Origin: Deltaproteobacteria bacterium
GTDB lineage: Bacteria > Desulfobacterota > Dissulfuribacteria > Dissulfuribacterales > UBA3076
DNA length: 7,169 nt
NCBI GenBank assembly: GCA_030618205.1
Contig: JAUXDR010000051.1
Location: forward strand, 1-7,169
Direction of reading: 5' to 3'
A program made the translations under genes and the position numbers. This document shows, piece after piece, positions 1-6,011 of the stretch; positions within the stretch are counted from its first letter, which is position 1; each line of letters starts with the position of its first letter. The notes below the pieces were generated by a model. It ran no database searches and was not told where the DNA came from. It saw only the letters and a list, made by a program, of their open reading frames with translations.

Positions 1-990
1 GAGTACGCATCCGGAGCTCAGACACACATATGGGAGTATCTCAGAGCCGACAGCTACATCCCATGGGGTCATTATGCATCTAATATGGCCCACGACTGTG
101 TGAGGTACAGGGCAGAGAAACTGCTTCCCGAAGATGTGACTGGCCTGCGTCACCTCTACTACCAGCGGGTCTATACTCAAATGGCCCTCAACCTCAATAT
201 TGCGCGGGGAATTGCCCGGAAAGACAAGAATACCTTATCAGCCCCTGAACTTGAATCCTTGAGACAGGCGGTTGTGGAAGAAATTGCAAACAGATTAGAG
301 AAAGGAGAAGATCTACCTTACACAGCCACCCTTTGGGGCTGGAACTATGGCTTTGATTTTTCTCCATCAGGATACAGATTACATGCATCCCACCAGCAAA
401 TTCATCAGCAGTTTGCACTGATACCTCCCAATGTGAAATCCATAGACATGGAGGGTACTGGCTCAAAATTAATCTCCACCTATGCAGTGGGAGACCAGGT
501 GGCCCTTTTCGCAGCTCTTTATGAAAAGTCCTATGGCCGGCCTTTTTTTAAGACCTATTTAAGGGCAATCCGTTCCAATAAACGACTGGACAAGAAAGAG
601 GATCTGGCATCAAGTCTGATTGTCTACGAAGATGAAAACGTCATGATCCATATTCCCAAAGCCCAGCGCTCCCAAGGCGAAGTCCAGATTATGACCACTT
701 GTCCTGTGGGTAATGTACTTGAGGCAGGCCCGGAGGTCCGAAACTCCCTGAACCACTGCATCAGACTCGTAACCCGGACTCTGGACAGACTAGGGGGCCA
801 GATGGTCACGGCTTATGAAATCTCAAAACGTTTCAATAATCCGGATATGGATCAGCGCCTCTTTTACTGCTTTCTGCCCAGGCTCCCCGGTTCCCCGGGT
901 GCTTTCAGCGAGAGGCAAGAAAGATGGATCACAGGTCACTACCCGGAAGATTATGCAGAGGTCTTCAGAAGGACCATGAAATCAGTCTAG
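1..990 (+). CDS. Conserved protein of unknown function, 5' truncated; possible GalT/HIT-like fold
   Basis: The reading frame is open from base 1, so the gene starts upstream of the window; 329 residues and a TAG stop are visible. An in-frame ATG at 85 exists, but the codons before it read as normal protein (for example WEYLRADSYIPWGHYASN), so I do not take it as the start. I do not recognise the family with certainty. Two stretches recall galactose-1-phosphate uridylyltransferase and HIT proteins. A His/Gln-rich segment (LHASHQQIHQQFALIP, window residues about 127-142) sits where GalT has HPHGQ. A C-terminal part (VYEDENVMIHIPKAQRSQGE, then YCFLPRLPGSPGAF and YPEDYAEVFRR) resembles the second GalT half. 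The canonical HxHxQ and HxHxH motifs are absent, so nucleotidyl transfer is not supported. No signal peptide or membrane segment is visible. The gene converges with the RACo-like gene and overlaps its end by 9 bp. That it is a real gene is very likely; the fold is a guess. Confidence 0.7.
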   Translation, partial: EYASGAQTHIWEYLRADSYIPWGHYASNMAHDCVRYRAEKLLPEDVTGLRHLYYQRVYTQMALNLNIARGIARKDKNTLSAPELESLRQAVVEEIANRLEKGEDLPYTATLWGWNYGFDFSPSGYRLHASHQQIHQQFALIPPNVKSIDMEGTGSKLISTYAVGDQVALFAALYEKSYGRPFFKTYLRAIRSNKRLDKKEDLASSLIVYEDENVMIHIPKAQRSQGEVQIMTTCPVGNVLEAGPEVRNSLNHCIRLVTRTLDRLGGQMVTAYEISKRFNNPDMDQRLFYCFLPRLPGSPGAFSERQERWITGHYPEDYAEVFRRTMKSV

Positions 991-2865
991 CCTGACTGAC
1001 GGGAACAATCTCTGATCCGTATGAGGCAGGAACAGGCACGAGACATAGTGTTCCATGAACCGCGGGCTATCGCTGAGGTCAAAGTGTGTCATCATCCGGG
1101 CGACCTCATACAGCTCTTTTGTAACAGGCCATGAAACAGCCGAGGCCTTTGCCCCGAGGAGAGAGCTGTTGCCTGCAAAAAAGAAGCGGTCCCTTGGAAT
1201 ATCAGGAAGCAGCCCTATGGTGATGGCCTGGTCAAGATCCAGGTAGCTTCCAAAATTACCCGCCAGTATCACCCGTTCCAGATCTTCAAATCCCATACCC
1301 ACTGATTCCAGCAATGTATAATAGCCGGCAAACATGGCACCTTTGGCCCGGATAAGATTCTCAATATCTGCCTCTGTGAATACAATATCCTGGCCTATGG
1401 AAGTAGATTCCGCCTCTATTAATACATATTCCCAGCCATCCCTGCCAAGGCGGACCCTCTCCGTCCCCAAATCGTTATAAAACTTTCCCTGCTGATCCAG
1501 CACACCTGCCATGAAAAGTCCTGCGAGCAGGCTGATTATACCTGATCCACATATACCCTTGGCCTTTCTGCCCCCAACGGTCAAGACCATGGGTTCAAAC
1601 GTCTCGGGATGTATGTGCACCACCTCAACTGCTCCTGTGGTAGCGCGCATGCCGTGCTTTATCCCGCCCCCCTCAAAGGCAGGACCTGCTGAGCAGGCTG
1701 CACAGGCCATCCAGTCCTGATTTCCAAGGACTATCTCTCCGTTTGTTCCTATATCTATAAAGAGCGTAAGCTCCGGATGGTGGTTAAGCCCCACTCCTAC
1801 CACTCCGGCCACGATATCTGCACCAACGTAACTGGCAACACAAGGGCCTAAAAACATGCGCACATGCTCAGGAACATTTATACCTGACTCTATGGCCCTT
1901 ACCGGAGGGAATTGTGTGGCAACAGGAGTATAGGGTTGGGTCCTCAGAAAACGCGTATCAAGTCCGAGAAAAAGGTGAATCATTACGGTGTTTGCAGCTA
2001 TGGTAATGAAACTCAAGGCCTCCTTCTCCCAACCCGTATCTAAAAAAAGTTCTTCTATGAGCCCATTAAGACATTCAATTATCTTTTTTTGCAGCGTCTT
2101 AAGGCCTTCTTCCTTTCTTGCAAACTCTATACGGGAGATGATATCTTCCCCATAACTGATCTGCGGATTGTAATTGGATGCCTCTCCCAGGACCTCTCCG
2201 TTTCTAAGATCCACTAACTGAGCTGACACGGTAGTAGTCCCTATATCCACGGCCACAGCTAGATGCTGGTCTGTGGTATCACCGGGCTCCACACGAATTA
2301 GACGACGGACATCTTTTTTTGCGCCCTCCATCAAGCTGACCGTGACTCTCCAGTCATTGCTCCGGACAGATTCCGGTAGATTAAAGAGGACCTGGTTATC
2401 TACCTCCAGTGAAATTGCCTGAAGCCTGCCCTGAATAACTTCACGTTTTAGCCTGTCAAGATCACTCGCACTGTCCTGAAGGCTTGGGTGAGGCAAGCTG
2501 ATAACGTGTTTTCGCACTGCAGGATGAAGCTTCCAACTCGTGACTTCACCTTGAGCTTTGATCCACGATGCAGCCTTTCCGGCCATCGGCCGTCTGAGAA
2601 CTTTTCGGTCCATCTCAGACTCAACCGGTACACGGACCACCACGTCTGAGACCGGAAAGGTGGCACAGGCCTTCCATCCCCCTTCCGGCAATGCCTCTCC
2701 CTGGACCTGACCTCGTTCCAGGAGAATGCGGCACTTGTTACATGCCCCTGCTCCACCGCATGAGGAGTTAATGTGTACTCCGGCCCTCATAGCTGTCCTT
2801 AGCAGATTTTTATCCTGATCTGCGATTACAGTCACGTTGGCCGGCAAAAAGGTTATATTAGGCAT
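982..2865 (-). CDS. RACo-type corrinoid-protein reductive activator: N-terminal [2Fe-2S] domain plus ASKHA (DUF4445) ATPase
   Basis: A complete protein of 627 residues, close to the usual RACo length. Residues 1-80 form a plant-type [2Fe-2S] ferredoxin domain with ligands C36, C42, C45 and C67 (C-x5-C-x2-C...C). A linker region follows to about residue 200. The C-terminal two thirds is an ASKHA-type ATPase, with phosphate-binding motifs AVDIGTTTVSAQLVD (205-219) and LFIDIGTNGEIVL (368-380), CSAGPAFEGGGI (391-402), KGICGSGI and AGNFGSYLD (535-543). Family members use ATP to drive electron transfer that returns inactive Co(II) corrinoid proteins to Co(I), for the CO-dehydrogenase/acetyl-CoA pathway or for methyltransferases. 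The cytoplasm is the expected location. The ATG at 2865 has AGGA 9 bp upstream on the minus strand. The best minus-strand promoter match (TTGCTG, 19-bp spacer, AATAAT) is weak. No corrinoid protein, methyltransferase or CODH/ACS gene lies in the window, so the partner is unknown. It is divergent from the epimerase gene. Family assignment is firm; the specific partner is not. Confidence 0.9.
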   Translation of the reverse strand: MPNITFLPANVTVIADQDKNLLRTAMRAGVHINSSCGGAGACNKCRILLERGQVQGEALPEGGWKACATFPVSDVVVRVPVESEMDRKVLRRPMAGKAASWIKAQGEVTSWKLHPAVRKHVISLPHPSLQDSASDLDRLKREVIQGRLQAISLEVDNQVLFNLPESVRSNDWRVTVSLMEGAKKDVRRLIRVEPGDTTDQHLAVAVDIGTTTVSAQLVDLRNGEVLGEASNYNPQISYGEDIISRIEFARKEEGLKTLQKKIIECLNGLIEELFLDTGWEKEALSFITIAANTVMIHLFLGLDTRFLRTQPYTPVATQFPPVRAIESGINVPEHVRMFLGPCVASYVGADIVAGVVGVGLNHHPELTLFIDIGTNGEIVLGNQDWMACAACSAGPAFEGGGIKHGMRATTGAVEVVHIHPETFEPMVLTVGGRKAKGICGSGIISLLAGLFMAGVLDQQGKFYNDLGTERVRLGRDGWEYVLIEAESTSIGQDIVFTEADIENLIRAKGAMFAGYYTLLESVGMGFEDLERVILAGNFGSYLDLDQAITIGLLPDIPRDRFFFAGNSSLLGAKASAVSWPVTKELYEVARMMTHFDLSDSPRFMEHYVSCLFLPHTDQRLFPSVRLD

Positions 2866-2970
2866 AATTAAATATCCTATTCCATCACAACATTATCGAT
2901 TTTTTGATATTATTGACAGAATTGTACTACGTCCAGCAAATTCGAGTTTGTTTTTGGACAATGAATTAGT

Positions 2971-3000
2971 TTGCACCCTTCTTGCAATAGCTTCTATAAC
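2971..3000 (+). promoter_or_regulatory. Candidate sigma-70 promoter for the epimerase operon
   Basis: TTGCAC (2971-2976) and TATAAC (2995-3000) are separated by 18 bp and match TTGACA/TATAAT at 4/6 and 5/6. Transcription would start near 3007, leaving a 5' leader of about 37 nt with a good ribosome binding site. A sequence-based prediction only. Confidence 0.5.
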
Positions 3001-3014
3001 CATGATAGCATGGT
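2999..3014. promoter_or_regulatory. Perfect inverted repeat at the predicted transcription start; possible operator
   Basis: ACCATG and CATGGT form perfect 6-bp arms around ATAG. The repeat overlaps the end of the candidate -10 box and the predicted start site, a position where a bound repressor would block transcription. It could instead form a small hairpin in the mRNA leader. No regulator gene in the window suggests which. Confidence 0.35.
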
Positions 3015-3043
3015 AATACTATAAATTAAGGAGATCTGTGGAT

Positions 3044-3994
3044 ATGAAAATCCTTGTAACCGGCGGGGCGGGTTTTATAGGTTCAAATGTGACTGATGCT
3101 TACATAGAGGCAGGTCATGAAGTTGTAGTGGTAGACAACCTGTACACAGGAAAACGGAAGAACCAGCATCCTGAGGCAAAATTCTATTTAATGGACATCA
3201 GGGCCCCGGAGATACACAAGCTACTGGAATACGAAAAGCCGGAAGTGATAAATCACCACGCAGCCCAAATCTCTGTCCCTGCTTCTGTGGAAGACCCCGG
3301 GTTTGACGCCTCAGTAAATATCAAGGGTTTTATCAACCTGCTGGAAGGTGCCAGGAGGGTCGGTACACGCAAGGTCATATTCATATCCTCTGGCGGGGCA
3401 ATCTATGGAGAGGCTGAAGAGTACCCCACCTCTGAGGGCTATCCTCCGCAACCTCTGTCCCCTTATGCCATAGCAAAGGCAGTTTCAGAAAACTACCTTT
3501 GCTTTTACGAGCACCAGTATGGATTGAACTATACTGTTCTACGATATTCCAACATCTATGGCTCGCGCCAGATACCTCAAGGTGAGGCAGGAGTAGTGGC
3601 CATTTTCATGGACAGATTTCTTGAAAATAAGCCAGGCACGCTCTACCATTTTCCCTCTGAACCCGAGGGCATGATCAGGGACTACTGCTATGTAGGAGAT
3701 GTTGTAGAGGCAAATCTTCTTGCGCTTGAGGCGGGAGACAAAAAGGCCGTAAACATTGGTACAGGGAAGGAAACCAGGACCCAGGCCCTCTTTGAGACCA
3801 TATTTGATGTGATTTCCAAAAAACGTCCTCTGGACAACTCTCTCAGGACACCAAACAGGACCTCTGCAAGGCCTGGAGATCTCAAAAAGAGTTGCCTAAA
3901 GGTAGATCTGGCTGAGGAGGTGCTGGGCTGGAAGCCCAAAACAGTTCTTTCTGAAGGGATTGAACGGACATTGGACTGGAGAGTGGGCCAGTGA
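3044..3994 (+). CDS. NAD-dependent epimerase/dehydratase, UDP-glucose 4-epimerase-like (extended SDR)
   Basis: A 316-residue protein of typical length for UDP-sugar 4-epimerases. The Rossmann nucleotide-binding motif GGAGFIG is at residues 7-13, with an acidic residue at the end of strand 2 (D31) that favours NAD(H). Catalytic residues are S116/S117 (ISSGGA) and Y141-x3-K145 (SPYAIAKA). RDYCYVGDV (212-220) matches the substrate-domain motif RDYVYVxDV. The usual GDGxQ before it is replaced by HFPSEPEGM, so the exact sugar is uncertain. Expected role: interconversion of UDP-hexoses or UDP-N-acetylhexosamines/uronates for lipopolysaccharide or capsule. Start choice: AAGGAG (3028-3033) precedes GTG 3038 by 4 nt and ATG 3044 by 10 nt. 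ATG gives the family-typical MKILVTGG N-terminus and is preferred; the GTG start would add two residues. The next gene begins 19 bp after the stop, suggesting cotranscription. Confidence 0.9.
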   Translation: MKILVTGGAGFIGSNVTDAYIEAGHEVVVVDNLYTGKRKNQHPEAKFYLMDIRAPEIHKLLEYEKPEVINHHAAQISVPASVEDPGFDASVNIKGFINLLEGARRVGTRKVIFISSGGAIYGEAEEYPTSEGYPPQPLSPYAIAKAVSENYLCFYEHQYGLNYTVLRYSNIYGSRQIPQGEAGVVAIFMDRFLENKPGTLYHFPSEPEGMIRDYCYVGDVVEANLLALEAGDKKAVNIGTGKETRTQALFETIFDVISKKRPLDNSLRTPNRTSARPGDLKKSCLKVDLAEEVLGWKPKTVLSEGIERTLDWRVGQ

Positions 3995-4013
3995 TTGGGT
4001 ATTTTATTCAAGC

Positions 4014-5291
4014 ATGAAACAGTCAGTGTCAACTTTCAAAATGGGTATTTTCCAGTTCACTCCCAGGAAAAAAGATATCCATGCCAACTGGAAGAAAGTT
4101 GAATCCGCAACCATTGAAACTGCAGAGGCAGGAGGGGAATTACTTCTACTTCCTGAACTGTGGGCAACAGGTCCTCTCAGTGAAGCTGACAAATACCTGG
4201 CCCATAAAATCCCCGAACTCCTGTCCAAACTTAAAATTTTAGCACAAACGAATGGAATCCACATAGTCGGTACACTTCCTGAATTAGCCATAGAGGAATC
4301 AGGGGAGAAGCTCTTTAATACTACCTATGTGATCGGTCCTGATAATACGTTTCATACATATAGAAAGATCCATCTCTTTGCCCCGATGAAAGAGGATCAT
4401 GTCTTTAGTCCGGGGACTGACCCTGGTGCCCTGTGGATACCTCTTAGAAAAACCGAACCGGGGTTTGGCCTGATAACCTGTTTTGACTTGCGCTTCCCGG
4501 AACTTGTCCGTCATCTTGTATGTCAAGGGGTGGACTTAATACTCTTGTCGGCCCTGTGGCCACTTAGCCGAAGACACCACCTGGAGCTCCTGATGGAGTC
4601 AAGGGCTGTTGAGAACCAATGTTTTATGGCTGGTGCAAACGCCTGGGGCATGATTGGAGGCACGGAATTTGGTGGAGGTTCTAAGATCATAGGACCCCGT
4701 GGGGAAATCCTTGCCAATGCCTGTGACGGAGAGACAATCGTCTTGGCTGAGCTGGATATGGATGAAATACGCTCTGCGCGGCAGGACTTCTTTACTGCAC
4801 GTGCACCAAGGTCCTGGTGGCCAAAGGCTAATTCGAAGATACTGGACCTGCCTTCTCTGAATACTGCGGTCAATCGAAGACGCAAGGCCGGCCAGCAGAT
4901 GGTTTTTACCAATGGATGCTTTGATCTCTTGCATGCAGGTCATGTCTCATACCTGGAGTCAGCCCGGCGCCTGGGCGACTATCTGGTGGTTGGGTTGAAC
5001 AGCGACAAATCAGTCAGAGAGATCAAGGGTCCGGAGCGCCCTATAAACCCCGAAGCAATGAGGGCCCATGTGTTGGCTGGACTTGCTGCTGTGGACTATG
5101 TGGTGATTTTTAACGATCTTACCCCTTTAAACCTTATCCAGACCATTGTTCCAAATGTTTTAGTCAAGGGGGCGGATTGGGAAGAAAAAAATATAATAGG
5201 GGCCGAAACAGTAAAGAACGCAGGGGGCCATGTAGCAAGGATTCCCTTTGTCCACGACATATCCACAAGCCGCATATTAAAATTACCGTAA
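4014..5291 (+). CDS. rfaE2: Fusion protein: nitrilase-superfamily amidohydrolase plus RfaE2-type heptose-1-phosphate adenylyltransferase
   Basis: A 425-residue protein with two apparently intact domains. Residues about 9-275 are a carbon-nitrogen hydrolase with the triad E48 (LLLPELW), K118 (YRKIHLF) and C156 (LITCFDLRFPE), plus RAVENQCFMAGAN (197-209). MKEDHVFSPG and the WP...H motif resemble omega-amidase/Nit2/YafV-type enzymes. Residues about 288-425 match RfaE2/HldE-C, which makes ADP-heptose from heptose 1-phosphate and ATP for LPS core. Visible there are VFTNGCFDLLHAGH (297-310, nucleotide-binding HxGH), GLNSDKSV, KGPERPINP, VLVKGADW and the closing ISTSRI (416-421). Start choice: a TTG at 3960 would overlap the epimerase gene by 35 bp with SD too close. 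ATG 4014 follows that gene's stop by 19 bp but has only a weak SD, so ATG 4041 (MGIFQF) is a second option. No other heptose gene (gmhA, hldA, gmhB) is in the window. Domain calls are firm; the hydrolase substrate is unknown. Confidence 0.9.
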   Translation: MKQSVSTFKMGIFQFTPRKKDIHANWKKVESATIETAEAGGELLLLPELWATGPLSEADKYLAHKIPELLSKLKILAQTNGIHIVGTLPELAIEESGEKLFNTTYVIGPDNTFHTYRKIHLFAPMKEDHVFSPGTDPGALWIPLRKTEPGFGLITCFDLRFPELVRHLVCQGVDLILLSALWPLSRRHHLELLMESRAVENQCFMAGANAWGMIGGTEFGGGSKIIGPRGEILANACDGETIVLAELDMDEIRSARQDFFTARAPRSWWPKANSKILDLPSLNTAVNRRRKAGQQMVFTNGCFDLLHAGHVSYLESARRLGDYLVVGLNSDKSVREIKGPERPINPEAMRAHVLAGLAAVDYVVIFNDLTPLNLIQTIVPNVLVKGADWEEKNIIGAETVKNAGGHVARIPFVHDISTSRILKLP

Positions 5292-5292
5292 C

Positions 5293-5324
5293 CGTTAAGG
5301 GTTCAAAGGTTCAAAGGTTCGGGG
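5293..5324. repeat. Octamer tandem repeat (GGTTCAAA unit)
   Basis: GGTTCAAA occurs twice in tandem from 5300 and is followed by a third partial unit, GGTTC then GGGG. The preceding GTTAAGGG fits the same 8-bp phase. It starts right after the stop codon of the fusion gene. Simple GTTCAAAG-type repeats in such positions are, from memory, common in Desulfobacterales intergenic DNA. Confidence 0.6.
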
Positions 5325-5339
5325 TTACTAGAAACCGAG

Positions 5340-5355
5340 TGACAAAAAATTGTCA
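5340..5355. promoter_or_regulatory. 16-bp dyad TGACA-N6-TGTCA, possible CRP/FNR-family site
   Basis: TGACAA and TTGTCA are perfect arms around AAAA. The 5-6-5 geometry is that of CRP/FNR-family operators. Its centre (5347.5) lies about 60 bp upstream of the start site expected from the -10 box at 5395-5400, the spacing of a class I activator site. No T-run follows, so it is a poor terminator. The regulator is not identified. Confidence 0.3.
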
Positions 5356-5394
5356 TCTTGCTTATCAAACGTTTATTTATGTCAAAATATTGAC

Positions 5395-5400
5395 TATAAT
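5395..5400 (+). promoter_or_regulatory. Consensus -10 box, candidate promoter reading toward fliA
   Basis: A perfect TATAAT, but the -35 at 17 bp spacing (TTTATT, 5372-5377) is weak at 3/6. It would need an activator, for which the dyad at 5340-5355 is a candidate. A transcript from here would have a leader of about 600 nt before fliA. AT-rich DNA gives such boxes by chance, so confidence is low. Confidence 0.3.
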
Positions 5401-5485
5401 TTTATATCCCGCAGTCTGACCTTGGAAGTATAAGGTTCTTTCGTCCGCATTTCTGTCATATTTCCGTATCTGTTTACTCCCCTGT

Positions 5486-5701
5486 TTATCTGCTATTTGA
5501 GGCAGTTATTATCTTGTCCCGTAAGGCGAGGTCAGAGACGGCTTCAATAACGCAACCCTCTGTTTTCTTAATAAAAACATTTAATAGTATGTGAGTTTGT
5601 GCTTGGCGCTTGATCAGTTCAAGAAATTACATACCGTTCATTGTAAAGTAGGGCGGAAGGTTAACTTCTATTCCCTTAAGACATACAGAGAATGCTTCTC
5701 C
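5486..5701 (-). pseudogene. Possible decayed minus-strand coding remnant
   Basis: Read on the minus strand, one frame gives protein-like sequence from about 5701 down to a TAA at 5486-5488, interrupted by a single TAA at 5627-5629. The part after the interruption has 46 codons (FLELIKRQAQTHILLN...SDLALRDKIITASNSR). The part before it includes GIEVNLPPYFTMNGM, after another stop near 5702. There is no start codon with a ribosome binding site. The only evidence is that the residues look like a real protein; I recognise no family. Chance, or a structured RNA in the same stretch, remains possible. Confidence 0.2.
5499..5560. repeat. Nested inverted repeats, possible structured RNA
   Basis: Three complementary arm pairs are nested in order: GAGG (5499-5502) with CCTC (5557-5560), GTTATT (5505-5510) with AATAAC (5546-5551), and CCGT (5519-5522) with ACGG (5538-5541). 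Together they could fold into a hairpin of about 62 nt with internal loops. It matches no riboswitch that I know. Confidence 0.25.
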
Positions 5702-5794
5702 AGATTATTGGTACAAGTGTTGCTTGTTTAAAGCATGTACATAATTTGGTTGGACAACTTACTGGAAGATCAAATTATGATAGGAGGAGAGGAA

Positions 5795-5872
5795 ATGAGG
5801 GCACTTCTGTTTTTGTTTGCTTTTGACTCAGTTATGTCCCCCCCCAGAATCATTTCTTTTTTTTCAATTTAA
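5795..5872 (+). CDS. Tiny ORF (25 aa) with strong Shine-Dalgarno and C8/T8 tracts; possible leader peptide
   Basis: ATG 5795 is preceded by AGGAGG (5782-5787) at an ideal 7-nt spacing, as good as that of fliA itself. It reads 25 residues, starting MRALLFLFAFDSVM and mostly hydrophobic, to TAA at 5870-5872. An in-frame ATG at 5777 would lie inside the SD region. The frame runs through eight consecutive C (5838-5845) and eight T (5857-5864). Slippage or indels there would change the end but still give short products in the other frames. The stop is 139 nt before the fliA start, too far for simple translational coupling. It might be a leader peptide, a small membrane peptide, or a broken gene start. 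Evidence for translation is the SD only. Confidence 0.35.
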   Translation: MRALLFLFAFDSVMSPPRIISFFSI

Positions 5873-6011
5873 CTGATAAAAAATAGAAACATGCTGGTTG
5901 AAATGTCTTTATGAAACACACTGAAGCACTAAAGGAATCGGGAATTAGCAGCTATGGGTCAGGGATTCATGGACTTGGCACAATATATCTTGGATGATAG
6001 GAGGGAAAACC

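Larger units (their letters stand above)
2866..3043. promoter_or_regulatory. Divergent intergenic promoter region between RACo-like gene and epimerase operon
   Basis: This AT-rich 178-bp spacer lies between two divergent genes and must hold the promoters of both. On the plus strand there is a perfect -35 TTGACA (2913-2918) with a poor -10 GCAAAT at 17 bp, and a better-balanced pair further downstream (listed separately). On the minus strand nothing stronger than TTGCTG/AATAAT with a 19-bp spacer is seen. Confidence 0.6.
5292..5993. other. Long intergenic region without a recognisable protein gene
   Basis: About 700 bp, AT-rich, with stops in all frames. It holds an octamer repeat, a 16-bp dyad, a consensus -10 box, several inverted repeats, a possible eroded minus-strand frame and a tiny ORF with a strong SD, all listed separately. 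No strong intrinsic terminator for the upstream operon was found. GGTT/AACC (5323-5335) and ACCTT/AAGGT (5419-5436) are only 4-5 bp stems without good T-tracts. Confidence 0.7.

Noticed and set aside
1511..1720. Open frames on the plus strand opposite the RACo-like gene
   Set aside because: They are antisense shadows without ribosome binding sites or recognisable domains, inside a firmly identified gene.
2955..2976. TTGGACA and TTGCA, resembling sigma-54 -24/-12 elements in the divergent region
   Set aside because: The spacing between GG and GC is 5 bp too long. The TTGCAC serves better as a sigma-70 -35 box.
3960..4013. Upstream TTG start extending the fusion protein by 18 residues
   Set aside because: It overlaps the epimerase gene by 35 bp, its AAGGG is 1 nt from the codon, and the added residues do not look like a nitrilase N-terminus.
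5419..5436. ACCTT/AAGGT stem considered as terminator of the epimerase operon
   Set aside because: Only 5 bp with an 8-nt loop and no proper T-run, and about 130 bp beyond the stop codon.
5394..5459. Minus-strand 21-codon ORF starting ATG ACA GAA ATG
   Set aside because: Very short, its AGGGGAG is too far from the ATG, and there is no recognisable product; likely chance.
5646..5672. TAAAGT, resembling the -35 of a sigma-28 (FliA) promoter, which would imply autoregulation of fliA
   Set aside because: No GCCGATAA-like -10 lies at the expected 11-bp spacing.
5975..5994. TTGGCAC followed by TTGGA, resembling a sigma-54 promoter upstream of fliA
   Set aside because: The GG to GC distance is wrong: at the required 10-nt spacing the bases are CT, and the start site would fall at the ribosome binding site.
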